Below, one piece after another: positions 43,432-51,472 of a stretch of DNA of 53,137 nt; position 1 is the stretch's first letter, and each line of letters begins with the position of its first letter. Below the pieces are notes generated by a model, which was given only the letters and a program-made list of their open reading frames with translations, was not told the origin of the DNA and did not search any database. The position numbers and the translations under genes were made by a program. Source of the stretch: an uncultured Acetatifactor sp. (GTDB lineage: Bacteria > Bacillota > Clostridia > Lachnospirales > Lachnospiraceae). The stretch is taken from positions 1-53,137 of the forward strand of contig CAJTXE010000022.1 of the NCBI GenBank assembly GCA_910580225.1, read 5' to 3'.

Positions 43432-44499
43432 ATGATGACACTGATATTATTCATTATCATATTCGGCGTGGTGGTGATTGCCCATGAATTCGGCCACTTT
43501 CTGCTGGCAAAGGCCAATGGTATTCATGTGGTGGAATTTGCGGTAGGTATGGGACCAACGCTCTGCGCCTTTCAGAAGAAGGGCACGAAATATTCCCTGA
43601 AACTGTTTCCCATCGGCGGAGCCTGTATGTTTGAGGGGGAGGATGGTCTGCTGACAAAGGAAGGTGAAGAGAGTCAGGGTTCTTTTTTGAACGCCGGTGT
43701 CTGGGGAAGAATTTCAACGGTGGTTGCAGGGCCGATTTTTAATTTTATTCTGGCTTTTTTCATTGCATTGATTATGGTAAGCATGACGGGAGTGGTGGCA
43801 ATCCGGGATCCCATTGTCACGCAAGTCGTAGAGGACGGAGGGGCCGAAGCCGCCGGACTGCAGGACGGAGACAGGATTCTTTCCATCAATGGGGAAAAGA
43901 TTTGCCTGTATAAGGAGATCTCTCTGTATATGCAGGCCAGCTATTCGGGCGGTGATCTGGAAGTTGTCTATGAACACGACGGTAACAGGTATACGACAAC
44001 GCTGACTCCCCAGTACGATGAGGCATCCGGAATCTATCTGCTGGGTGTGATGAACATGGACTTCGTAGAGCCGGGAGGATTGGAGCGGCTGAAATATGCA
44101 TGGTATGAGATGCGTTACTCCGTGAAGGCGACCTACAAAAGTCTGGGAATGATATTCAGAGGAAAAGTCAGCCGCCAGGATGTGGCAGGGCCGGTGGGCA
44201 TTGCTGTGAATGTGGTGGGAAAAACCTATGATGAAGCGAAAGCCTATGGCTGGGAGAGTGTCCTTTTGAGTATGCTGAGTATTACCATGATGCTGTCGGT
44301 GAATCTGGGGATTCTGAATCTGCTTCCGGTTCCGGCCCTGGACGGCGGCAGACTGGTGTTTTTGCTGCTGGAAGTCATTCGGGGCAAACCGATTCCTCCG
44401 GAGAAAGAGGGAATGGTTCATTTTGTGGGTCTGATGTTCTTTATGGTGCTGATGGTTTTTATTTTCTTTAATGATCTGTCGAACATCTTTATGAAATAG
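43432..44499 (+). CDS. rseP: RIP metalloprotease (site-2 protease)
   Basis: A 355-residue intramembrane zinc protease. AHEFGHFLLAK near residue 18 is the HExxH motif in the first membrane helix. A PDZ domain follows (about 125-205, with AAGLQDGDRILSINGE), and NLLPVPALDGGRLVF near residue 300 gives the third zinc ligand. It cleaves membrane-bound regulators such as anti-sigma factors. The start (ATGATG) immediately follows the dxr stop. A 9-bp hairpin begins at its stop codon. Confidence 0.97.
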   Translation: MMTLILFIIIFGVVVIAHEFGHFLLAKANGIHVVEFAVGMGPTLCAFQKKGTKYSLKLFPIGGACMFEGEDGLLTKEGEESQGSFLNAGVWGRISTVVAGPIFNFILAFFIALIMVSMTGVVAIRDPIVTQVVEDGGAEAAGLQDGDRILSINGEKICLYKEISLYMQASYSGGDLEVVYEHDGNRYTTTLTPQYDEASGIYLLGVMNMDFVEPGGLERLKYAWYEMRYSVKATYKSLGMIFRGKVSRQDVAGPVGIAVNVVGKTYDEAKAYGWESVLLSMLSITMMLSVNLGILNLLPVPALDGGRLVFLLLEVIRGKPIPPEKEGMVHFVGLMFFMVLMVFIFFNDLSNIFMK

Positions 44500-44521
44500 C
44501 AGGCGGCTTTCTGCTGCCTGC
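44499..44521 (+). terminator. Hairpin after rseP
   Basis: GCAGGCGGC (44499-44507) pairs with GCTGCCTGC (44513-44521), one wobble, with a five-base loop. The following bases are only mildly T-rich, so termination strength is uncertain. Confidence 0.5.
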
Positions 44522-44687
44522 CGCTCTTTATCCATTCAAAGTAGATTCCTTGCAGATTCTGCAGATTATCATGAATGAGAACAGTAATTGCCTCTGAAGG
44601 CCGCAGGACCCCGGCCAGGGGCAGATTTCACAGGGAGAACATCGGTGCAGGGAGGACCGGGGGATTTGTAACAGAAAGGATTGTGGA

Positions 44688-45533
44688 ATGGGACACGGCG
44701 GGGAGAGACGAAGAAAGAAAGAGGAGACATTGGGAGGGCTGATTCTGGAGAGAAGGGGATATCTGCGCCGGGAGCTCCTGGGAAAGGGAGCTTTTTCCGA
44801 TGTTTATACTGTGGAACACAGAGACAGCGGCCGGATTTGTGCCTGCAAGATCAGTCGTGAGATCGGATTGCTGGAACGGGAGGCAAGGGTCATGGCGGTG
44901 GTGAAATATCCGCTTTTTCCGGAGTATTATGCTTTTTGGCAGGAAGCAGGGCTGGGGTTTCTGCTTATGGAAAATGTGGCAGGCCGTTCCCTGGAGGAAT
45001 TTTTGGCACGGCGGGGACATTTCACGGTGAGACAGACCGTCCGGGCGGGGATGATTCTGGCAGAGGGTCTGTTGTATCTGCACCAGAGACCCGAGCGTTT
45101 TCTGTTTCGGGACATAAAACCCTCCAATATTATGATCCGTCAGGACGGGAACCTGAAGCTGATCGATTTTGGCTGTGTTTGTTCCATGGAAGGCAGGCAA
45201 TCTTCCAGGGCGGGAACACCGGGTTATGCAGCTCCCGAACAGCTGGAGGGAAGCATTTCCACATCGTCCTGTGATGTGTACGGACTGGGGAGGACCCTCC
45301 AGGAGATGCTGGGAAAAGAGGAGGTGCGCCGCCGTGAGGTTTGGGGCGGAAAACGCAGGTATGGCAGGGGACAAAATGTCATGAGATACCGGCAGCAGAA
45401 AATGTTGCGGCATCTTCTGGAGCGTTGTACCAAAAAGGCGGCCGAAGAGCGGATCGCGGACATGAATCAGGTTATTCTGCAGCTAAAACAGCTGAAAGTG
45501 AAAGAATGTACTGAAAAAAATACAAAAAATTAA
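44688..45533 (+). CDS. Serine/threonine protein kinase, short
   Basis: A 281-residue cytoplasmic eukaryote-like kinase. The glycine loop is LGKGAFSDVY, the ATP lysine is in CACKIS, the catalytic loop is FRDIKPSNIMI (HRD changed to FRD), the metal motif is IDFG and the activation segment ends AGTPGYAAPEQ. Residues after 230 are basic. Unlike PrkC/PknB it has no membrane helix or PASTA domains. AGAAAGGA lies upstream of the ATG. It sits between rseP and the ribosomal protein operon without an obvious partner phosphatase. Substrate unknown. Confidence 0.9.
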   Translation: MGHGGERRRKKEETLGGLILERRGYLRRELLGKGAFSDVYTVEHRDSGRICACKISREIGLLEREARVMAVVKYPLFPEYYAFWQEAGLGFLLMENVAGRSLEEFLARRGHFTVRQTVRAGMILAEGLLYLHQRPERFLFRDIKPSNIMIRQDGNLKLIDFGCVCSMEGRQSSRAGTPGYAAPEQLEGSISTSSCDVYGLGRTLQEMLGKEEVRRREVWGGKRRYGRGQNVMRYRQQKMLRHLLERCTKKAAEERIADMNQVILQLKQLKVKECTEKNTKN

Positions 45534-45542
45534 AAAAACAGG

Positions 45543-45571
45543 TTGCAAAGTCAGGAATTCCCATGTATACT
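45543..45571 (+). promoter_or_regulatory. Promoter of the S10/spc ribosomal operon
   Basis: TTGCAA (45543-45548), a 17-base spacer and TATACT (45566-45571) give a strong sigma-A promoter, with a predicted start near 45578. Confidence 0.8.
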
Positions 45572-45577
45572 AAATGT

Positions 45578-45855
45578 TGCTGTGGCATGATAGCTGTGAA
45601 GCGTGAGGTTGCTGATTGTCAGCAATGAGAATCAGGTTTTTCCGTGGAGCGAATGTCAAGTTACAAAACTGACGACAAGTCACTGTACCAATTTATGTCT
45701 GCCGGCGGGCAGAAACGATGTGTGAGTTCAGGAAGAAGACAGTTGCGTGAGAATCCAGGACACACACGGGAGAGTGTACAGTCACCGCTTGTCGTACTAA
45801 AGTGAAAATTTATGTTTTCATTTCATAAGAGTGCGAAAAGGAGGCGACTTTTTTT
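45578..45855 (+). ncRNA. Structured 5' leader of rpsJ, candidate autoregulatory RNA
   Basis: About 280 bases lie between the promoter and rpsJ with no gene. A long-range stem is clear: ACGACAAG (45672-45679) pairs with CTTGTCGT (45788-45795), and next to it ACTGTAC (45682-45688) pairs with GTACAGT (45776-45782), closing a domain of about 125 bases. Ribosomal operons are often controlled by a ribosomal protein binding such a leader. No terminator hairpin with a T-run is seen. Whether this matches a known Clostridia ribosomal leader class needs a covariance search. Confidence 0.65.
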
Positions 45856-46173
45856 ATGGCAAGTCAAGTAATGAGAATCACACTGAAGGCATATGAGCAT
45901 CAGCTGGTGGATGCATCGGCCAGAAAGATCATCGATACTGTAAAGAAGACCGGATCAGAGGTGAGCGGTCCGGTACCTCTTCCTACAAAGAAGGAAGTGG
46001 TGACCATTTTGAGGGCAGTCCACAAATATAAGGACTCCAGAGAACAGTTCGAACAGAGAACCCACAAGCGTCTGATCGACATCATTGCACCCACTCAGAA
46101 GACAGTGGATGCGCTTCAGAGACTGGAGATGCCTGCAGGTGTGTATATCGATATCAAGATGAGAACCAAATAA
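45856..46173 (+). CDS. rpsJ: 30S ribosomal protein S10
   Basis: A 105-residue ribosomal protein, also the NusE antitermination factor in rRNA transcription. MRITLKAYEHQLVDASARKI and RTHKRLIDIIAP are the conserved parts. AAAGGAGG lies upstream of the ATG. It is the first gene of the S10/spc operon, preceded by the structured leader. The 169-base gap to rplC is longer than usual and contains GC-rich inverted repeats (for example around 46200-46260). Confidence 0.98.
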   Translation: MASQVMRITLKAYEHQLVDASARKIIDTVKKTGSEVSGPVPLPTKKEVVTILRAVHKYKDSREQFEQRTHKRLIDIIAPTQKTVDALQRLEMPAGVYIDIKMRTK

Positions 46174-46342
46174 AACCTCTACTTAGACGTAAGAACACAT
46201 CCCCGTAAGAGGACGGGTGCGGGGGATACGCATCCGGGCGCAGCAGATTGCGCAGCGGTTATGGAGGAAAAACAATCCTTACGCAACGATAACCGTGTGG
46301 TCCGCTATGTAGACAGCCCAGAAGGGCAGAAAGAGAGGAAAA

Positions 46343-47020
46343 ATGAAGAAAGCAATTTTGGCGACAAAAGTCGGAATGACCCAGATCTTCAGCGAAGACG
46401 GCACATTGATTCCTGTAACCGTCCTGAACGCAGGTCCCTGCGTGGTGACACAGGTCAAGACAAAGGAGAATGACGGCTACAGTGCAGTGCAGGTAGGCTT
46501 TGTTGACAAGAAAGAGAGAATCATCAACAAGGATGCAGGCGGAAAGAAAGAGATTATCCACAGGCATGGTGCAAATAAGGCCGAGATGGGACATTTCAAA
46601 AAAGCCGGTGTAAGCGCGAAGAGATATGTGAGGGAATTCAAGTTCGACAACGCAGAAGAATATACTTTGGGTGCCGAGATCAAGGCTGATATCTTTGCAG
46701 AAGGCGACAAGATCGACGCGTCCGCAATCTCCAAGGGAAAAGGATTCCAGGGTGCAATCAAGAGGTTGGGACAGCACAGAGGACCCATGAAGCACGGTTC
46801 CAAGTTCCATCGCCACCAGGGTTCCAACGGTGCATGTTCTTCCCCCAGCCGTGTGTTTAAGGGAAAAGGAATGCCCGGCCATATGGGATGCGTGAAGGTT
46901 ACCGTACAGAACCTTGAGATTGTGAGAGTGGATGCAGAGAAGAATCTGCTGCTGGTGAAAGGCTCTGTACCCGGGCCCAGGAAATCACTGATCACCATCA
47001 GAGAAACCGTTAAGGGATAA
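46343..47020 (+). CDS. rplC: 50S ribosomal protein L3
   Basis: A 225-residue early-assembly large-subunit protein near the peptidyl transferase centre. MKKAILATKVGMTQIFSEDG opens it, and the conserved loop runs GFQGAIKRLGQHRGPMKHGSKFHR, RPG-like KGKGMPGHMG. AGAGAGGAAAA precedes the ATG. It is somewhat longer than E. coli L3 (209 residues), with no truncation. Confidence 0.98.
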   Translation: MKKAILATKVGMTQIFSEDGTLIPVTVLNAGPCVVTQVKTKENDGYSAVQVGFVDKKERIINKDAGGKKEIIHRHGANKAEMGHFKKAGVSAKRYVREFKFDNAEEYTLGAEIKADIFAEGDKIDASAISKGKGFQGAIKRLGQHRGPMKHGSKFHRHQGSNGACSSPSRVFKGKGMPGHMGCVKVTVQNLEIVRVDAEKNLLLVKGSVPGPRKSLITIRETVKG

Positions 47021-47054
47021 CGCAAGTTTAGTGCGAAAGGAGGGCCAATCAGAT

Positions 47055-47675
47055 ATGGCAAGCGTAGCTGTTTATAATATGGAAGGCAAAGAAGTTGGTA
47101 CGATCGAATTAAACGATGCGGTATTTGGTGTGAAGGTAAACGAGCATCTGGTACACATGGCGGTTGTACAGCATCTTGCAAATAAGCGTCAGGGAACCCA
47201 GAAGGCAAAGACCCGCGGAGAGGTGTCCGGAGGCGGCAGGAAGCCCTGGAAGCAGAAGGGGACCGGACATGCGAGGCAGGGTTCTACAAGATCTCCTCAG
47301 TGGACAGGCGGCGGCATGGTGTTTGCACCTGTTCCCAGAGACTATTCCTTCAAGATTAACAAGAAGGAGAAGAGGGCTGCTCTGAAGTCCGCACTGACCA
47401 GCAAGGTACAGGACAGCAGGCTGGTGGTAGTGGATGAATTGAAATTTGACCAGATCAAGACAAAGGATTTTGTTGCTGTAATGAACAATTTAAAGGTGGA
47501 AAAAGGTCTGGTAGTTATTGCCGGGAACGATGCCAATGTGGTATTGTCCGCAAGAAATATTCCCACGGTGGACACGGTTCAGGCAGATATGATTAATGTA
47601 TATGACATTATGAAGGCTAAGACGGTGGTTCTGACAAAGGACGCAGTCGCTAAGATCGAGGAGGTGTACGCATAA
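47055..47675 (+). CDS. rplD: 50S ribosomal protein L4
   Basis: A 206-residue protein binding 23S rRNA domain I; in E. coli it also represses the S10 operon. QGTQKAKTRGEVSGGGRKPWKQKGTGHARQ (written here in part: GGGRKPWKQKGTGHAR) is the rRNA-binding extended loop. ATG at 47055 has AAAGGAGG; the frame runs to 47031 without homology. The stop overlaps the rplW start by one base. Confidence 0.98.
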   Translation: MASVAVYNMEGKEVGTIELNDAVFGVKVNEHLVHMAVVQHLANKRQGTQKAKTRGEVSGGGRKPWKQKGTGHARQGSTRSPQWTGGGMVFAPVPRDYSFKINKKEKRAALKSALTSKVQDSRLVVVDELKFDQIKTKDFVAVMNNLKVEKGLVVIAGNDANVVLSARNIPTVDTVQADMINVYDIMKAKTVVLTKDAVAKIEEVYA

Positions 47676-47974
47676 TGGCAGATATTAAATACTATGACGT
47701 GATCCTCAAACCGGTAATTACGGAGAAGAGTATGAACGGGATGGCGGACAAGGAATATACATTCCTGGTTCATCCGGAAGCTAACAAGTCTCAGATCAAG
47801 GAAGCAGTAGAGAAAATGTTTGAAGGCACCAAGGTAATGCGTGTCAACACCATGAACTGCCAGGGTAAGGATAAGAGACGCGGCATGATCGTTGGCAAGA
47901 CTGCCAAGACCAAGAAGGCTATCGTCAAGCTGACTGCGGACAGCAAAGAGATCGAGATTTTCTCGGGACTGTAA
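47675..47974 (+). CDS. rplW: 50S ribosomal protein L23
   Basis: A 99-residue protein at the polypeptide exit tunnel, docking site for trigger factor and SRP. YDVILKPVITEKSM and KYTFLVHPEANKSQIKEAV-like (KEYTFLVHPEA) segments are typical. It starts within the rplD stop (TAATG). A 134-base gap follows before rplB, unusually long for this operon, with a CAGACTG/CAGTCTG pairing (47981-47987, 48032-48038). Confidence 0.97.
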   Translation: MADIKYYDVILKPVITEKSMNGMADKEYTFLVHPEANKSQIKEAVEKMFEGTKVMRVNTMNCQGKDKRRGMIVGKTAKTKKAIVKLTADSKEIEIFSGL

Positions 47975-48108
47975 GAAAAGCAGACTGATCGGACATTTCA
48001 GGAGTCGAAAGCAGATATTCCGTGAAGGGAACAGTCTGGTCAGAAACGATTTAGGTATGCGGCCTGTGTGCCGCGCAAAGAATCAATGTAGAAAAAGGAG
48101 ACAAAACA

Positions 48109-48951
48109 ATGGGAATTAAGACATATCGCCCCTATACATCTTCCAGAAGGCATATGACGGGTTCTGACTTCTCCGAGATTACCAAACAGGAACCGGAGAA
48201 GAGCCTGTGTACTTCCCTGAAGAAGAACGCAGGACGCAACAATCAGGGTAAGATCACAGTGAGACACCGCGGCGGCGGTAACCGCAGGAAATACAGAATC
48301 ATTGATTTCAAGAGAAATAAAGACGGCATTCCGGCGACTGTTATCGGTATCGAATATGATCCCAACAGATCTGCAAATATTGCTCTGATCTGCTATGCAG
48401 ATGGAGAGAAAGCTTATATTCTTGCTCCTCAGGGGCTGACGGACGGCATGAAGGTCATGAACGGATCGGAAGCAGAGGTAAGGATCGGAAACTGCATGCC
48501 TTTATCCGAGATTCCCATCGGTACCCAGGTGCACAACATCGAGTTATATCCCGGCAAGGGCGGCCAGCTGGTCCGTTCCGCTGGCAACAGTGCACAGCTG
48601 ATGGCAAAGGAAGGTAAGTACGCTACGCTTCGTCTTCCTTCCGGTGAGATGAGAATGGTTCCTCTTGTATGCCGCGCAACCATCGGTATTGTGGGCAATG
48701 GTGACCATAACCTGATTAATGTCGGTAAGGCGGGACGCAAGCGTCACATGGGCATTCGGCCTACAGTGCGCGGCTCCGTCATGAACCCCAACGACCATCC
48801 TCACGGAGGCGGTGAAGGTAAGACCGGTATCGGACGTCCCGGTCCCAGCACTCCTTGGGGCAAGCCTGCTCTTGGCTATAAGACACGGAAACCCAAGAAG
48901 GCTTCCAATAAGCTGATTGTAAGAAGACGTGACGGCAGGGCAATCAAGTAA
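48109..48951 (+). CDS. rplB: 50S ribosomal protein L2
   Basis: A 280-residue protein essential for subunit joining and peptidyl transfer. MGIKTYRPYTSSRR, GGGNRRKYRIIDFKR, and GVAMNPNDHPHGGGEG-type (VMNPNDHPHGGGEG) segments near residues 225-240 are diagnostic. AAAAAGGAG precedes the ATG. Length is normal (273-277 in most bacteria). rpsS starts 19 bases after the stop. Confidence 0.98.
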   Translation: MGIKTYRPYTSSRRHMTGSDFSEITKQEPEKSLCTSLKKNAGRNNQGKITVRHRGGGNRRKYRIIDFKRNKDGIPATVIGIEYDPNRSANIALICYADGEKAYILAPQGLTDGMKVMNGSEAEVRIGNCMPLSEIPIGTQVHNIELYPGKGGQLVRSAGNSAQLMAKEGKYATLRLPSGEMRMVPLVCRATIGIVGNGDHNLINVGKAGRKRHMGIRPTVRGSVMNPNDHPHGGGEGKTGIGRPGPSTPWGKPALGYKTRKPKKASNKLIVRRRDGRAIK

Positions 48952-48970
48952 TAGTTGAGGAGGAGAGACA

Positions 48971-49252
48971 ATGGCTAGATCACTTAAAAAAGGACCTTTC
49001 GCAGATGAAAGCCTGTTAAAGAAAATAGATGCTTTAAATGCTTCAGGACAGAAGCAGGTTATCAAGACCTGGTCCCGTCGTTCTACAATTTTCCCTTCTT
49101 TTGTGGGACACACGATTGCAGTTCATGACGGAAGAAAGCATGTGCCCGTATATGTTACCGAAGACATGGTCGGCCACAAGCTGGGTGAGTTTGTTGCAAC
49201 CAGGACATACCGCGGCCACGGCAAGGATGAGAAGAAATCGAAGGTCAGGTAA
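48971..49252 (+). CDS. rpsS: 30S ribosomal protein S19
   Basis: A 93-residue protein of the small-subunit head. MARSLKKGPFADESLLKKID and FPSFVGHTIAVHDGRKHVPV are conserved. GAGGAGAG precedes the ATG. Its last codons (KSKVR and stop) and the bases just after them are duplicated in degenerate form downstream, filling the gap to rplV. Confidence 0.98.
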   Translation: MARSLKKGPFADESLLKKIDALNASGQKQVIKTWSRRSTIFPSFVGHTIAVHDGRKHVPVYVTEDMVGHKLGEFVATRTYRGHGKDEKKSKVR

Positions 49253-49440
49253 CCACAGCTGCGGACATTTCCCGTGGCCGTGACACGATAAGGACGAAAA
49301 GAAATCGAAGGTCAGGTAACCATAGCCGGGGACATTTCCGTGTTTGTGACACGGTACGGAAAGAAGTCAAAAGTCGGAAGACGGCAGCTGCGGACTTCTC
49401 CGCGGCCCTGACATGGTAAGGATGGAAAGAAGTCCGGGTA
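49210..49440 (+). repeat. Degenerate repeats of the rpsS 3' end
   Basis: The end of rpsS, GAAATCGAAGGTCAGGTAAC at 49234, returns unchanged at 49301, and in degraded form at 49363 and 49429 (steps of 67, 62 and 66 bases). Between the copies, blocks such as GCTGCGGACATTTCCCGTGG also recur. The repeats begin in the coding sequence and include its stop codon, so the gap before rplV was made by tandem duplication of the gene tail. Confidence 0.9.
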
Positions 49441-49464
49441 ACAGGATAAGGAGGGTAAAAATTA

Positions 49465-49854
49465 ATGGCTAAAGGGCATAGAAGTCAGATTAAGAGAGAA
49501 AGAAACGCGCAGAAGGACACAAGGCCTTCCGCAAAGTTATCTTATGCAAGAGTGTCCGTGCAGAAAGCATGCTTTGTGCTGGATGCTATCCGCGGCAAGG
49601 ATGTGGATACAGCGCTTGCAATTTTGGCATACAATCCCAGATATGCTTCCAGCCTGGTCAAGAAGCTGCTTGAATCGGCAATTGCAAATGCCGAGAACAA
49701 CAACGGAATGAACAGGGAGAACCTTTATGTTGCGGAATGCTTCGCGAATAAAGGGCCTACAATGAAGCGTATTCACCCCAGAGCGCAGGGAAGGGCTTAC
49801 AGAATCGAGAAGAGAACAAGCCATATCACTGTAGTGCTGGATGAGAAGGAGTAG
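49465..49854 (+). CDS. rplV: 50S ribosomal protein L22
   Basis: A 129-residue protein lining the exit tunnel. It shows AKLSYARVSVQKACFVLDAIRG-type N-terminus, AILAYNPRYAS, the AENNNGMNRENLYV segment and the beta-hairpin loop MKRIHPRAQGRAYRIEKRTS. AAGGAGG precedes the ATG. The extended gap before it holds the rpsS-derived repeats. Confidence 0.97.
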   Translation: MAKGHRSQIKRERNAQKDTRPSAKLSYARVSVQKACFVLDAIRGKDVDTALAILAYNPRYASSLVKKLLESAIANAENNNGMNRENLYVAECFANKGPTMKRIHPRAQGRAYRIEKRTSHITVVLDEKE

Positions 49855-49874
49855 GGAAAGGAGCGGACAAATAA

Positions 49875-50534
49875 ATGGGACAGAAAGTTAATCCTCATGG
49901 CTTAAGAGTCGGAGTTATCAAAGGATGGGATTCCAGATGGTACGCAGAAGGTGATTTCTCGGATTACCTGGTGGAAGACCATAAGATCAGAGAGTACCTG
50001 AAGAAGAAATTATACAGTGCGGGTGTTTCCAAAATTGAGATCGAGAGAGCATCCGACCGTGTCAGAGTGATCATTCACACCGCAAAGCCCGGTGTCATCA
50101 TCGGCAAGGGCGGTGCTGAGATTGAGGTTACCAAGAAGGAATTGTCCAAGCTGACAGACAAGAAGGTATTGATAGACATTCAGGAGATCAAGAGACCTGA
50201 TAAGGATGCGCAGCTGGTTGCGGAAAATATAGCACAGCAGCTTGAGAATCGTGTATCTTTCCGGCGTGCCATGAAGTCCTGCATGGGCAGAACCATGAAG
50301 TCCGGTGCATTGGGAATCAAGACCGCCTGTTCCGGCCGTCTGGGTGGAGCGGATATCGCACGTACGGAGTTCTACAGTGAGGGAACCATTCCGCTTCAGA
50401 CACTGAGAGCCGATATCGATTATGGTTTTGCAGAAGCGGATACCACTTATGGTAAAGTTGGTATCAAAGTTTGGATTTATAAAGGCGAGATACTTCCTAC
50501 AAAAGGAAATCAGGCGGAAGGGAGTGATAGATAA
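49875..50534 (+). CDS. rpsC: 30S ribosomal protein S3
   Basis: A 219-residue protein at the mRNA entry site with helicase activity. MGQKVNPHGLRVGVIKGWDS opens it; GVIIGKGGAEIE is the KH-domain GxxG loop, and the C-terminal domain has YGKVGIKVWIYKGEILP. GGAAAGGAG precedes the ATG. The stop overlaps the rplP start by one base. Confidence 0.98.
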   Translation: MGQKVNPHGLRVGVIKGWDSRWYAEGDFSDYLVEDHKIREYLKKKLYSAGVSKIEIERASDRVRVIIHTAKPGVIIGKGGAEIEVTKKELSKLTDKKVLIDIQEIKRPDKDAQLVAENIAQQLENRVSFRRAMKSCMGRTMKSGALGIKTACSGRLGGADIARTEFYSEGTIPLQTLRADIDYGFAEADTTYGKVGIKVWIYKGEILPTKGNQAEGSDR

Positions 50535-50962
50535 TGTTAATGCCGAAGAGAGTAAAGCATCGTAAACAGTTCCGCGGCAGCATGGCCGGAAAGGCCAGCA
50601 GAGGCAATACAATCACTTACGGCGAGTATGGCCTGGTAGCGACGGAGCCCTGCTGGATCAAATCAAATCAGATCGAAGCGGCACGTATTGCACTGACACG
50701 TTATACCAAGCGTAACGGCCAGGTATGGATTAAGATCTTCCCTGATAAGCCCGTCACAGCGAAACCCGCAGAGACTCGTATGGGTTCCGGTAAAGGTTCC
50801 GTGGAATATTGGGTGGCTGTAGTAAAGCCCGGACGTGTTATGTTTGAGATTGCCGGCGTACCCGAAGATCAGGCAAAAGAGGCGCTGCGTCTCGCAATGC
50901 ATAAGCTTCCCTGCAAATGTAAAATCGTGGCTAAGGCAGATTTGGAAGGCGGTGTTGAATAA
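50534..50962 (+). CDS. rplP: 50S ribosomal protein L16
   Basis: A 142-residue protein near the A-site tRNA. MLMPKRVKHRKQFRG, RITYGE-type (NTITYGEYG), and MGSGKGSVEYWVAVVKPGR are conserved. The ATG at 50534 is shared with the rpsC stop (TAATG). Normal length. The stop overlaps the rpmC start. Confidence 0.98.
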   Translation: MLMPKRVKHRKQFRGSMAGKASRGNTITYGEYGLVATEPCWIKSNQIEAARIALTRYTKRNGQVWIKIFPDKPVTAKPAETRMGSGKGSVEYWVAVVKPGRVMFEIAGVPEDQAKEALRLAMHKLPCKCKIVAKADLEGGVE

Positions 50963-51165
50963 TGAAATCCAGTAAATTTATAGAAGAATTAAAAGGCAAA
51001 TCCGTGGAAGAACTGAATAAGGATCTTGTTGCCGCGAAGAAGGAGCTTTTCAATCTGAGATTCCAGAACGCAACCAATCAGCTGGATAATACTGCAAGAA
51101 TCAAGGATGTAAGAAAGAACATTGCACGTATCCAGACAGTGATTACCGAGAAGGCCAGGGCGTAA
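50962..51165 (+). CDS. rpmC: 50S ribosomal protein L29
   Basis: A 67-residue two-helix protein close to the exit tunnel. The pattern ELKGKSVEELNKDLVAAKKE, NLRFQNATNQLDN and IARIQTVITEK is typical. It overlaps rplP by one base. Although ATG overlaps its stop at 51165, the next gene more probably starts at the GTG at 51195. Confidence 0.97.
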   Translation: MKSSKFIEELKGKSVEELNKDLVAAKKELFNLRFQNATNQLDNTARIKDVRKNIARIQTVITEKARA

Positions 51166-51194
51166 TGGCAGGCGGCGATGAAAGGAGATCAATC

Positions 51195-51449
51195 GTGGAG
51201 AGAAATTTGAGAAAAGTCCGTACTGGCAAGGTTACCAGTAATAAAATGGATAAGACAATTGTTGTGGCTATTGAGGAGCATGTAAAGCATCCCCTTTACA
51301 AAAAGGTCGTAAAAAGCACTTACAAGCTGAAGGCTCACGACGAGAACAATGAGTGCAATATTGGAGATACCGTGAAGGTAATGGAGACAAGGCCCCTGTC
51401 CAAGGACAAGAGATGGAGACTTGTGGAAATCGTTGAGAAAGCAAAATAA
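51195..51449 (+). CDS. rpsQ: 30S ribosomal protein S17
   Basis: An 84-residue rRNA-binding protein. It starts at GTG 51195, read as MERNLRKVRTGKV, which matches the family start, and AAAGGAG lies seven bases upstream. An ATG at 51165 overlapping the rpmC stop is in frame but would add ten non-homologous residues and has no ribosome binding site of its own. DKTIVVAIEEHVKHPLYKK and GDTVKVMETRPLSKDKRWRL-type motifs are conserved. Confidence 0.95.
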   Translation: MERNLRKVRTGKVTSNKMDKTIVVAIEEHVKHPLYKKVVKSTYKLKAHDENNECNIGDTVKVMETRPLSKDKRWRLVEIVEKAK

Positions 51450-51472
51450 CGTAAGGGGATTGGAGGAAGATC

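Noticed and set aside
51165..51194. ATG start for rpsQ overlapping rpmC
   Set aside because: The GTG at 51195 has a strong ribosome binding site and gives the family N-terminus; the extra ten residues are not homologous.
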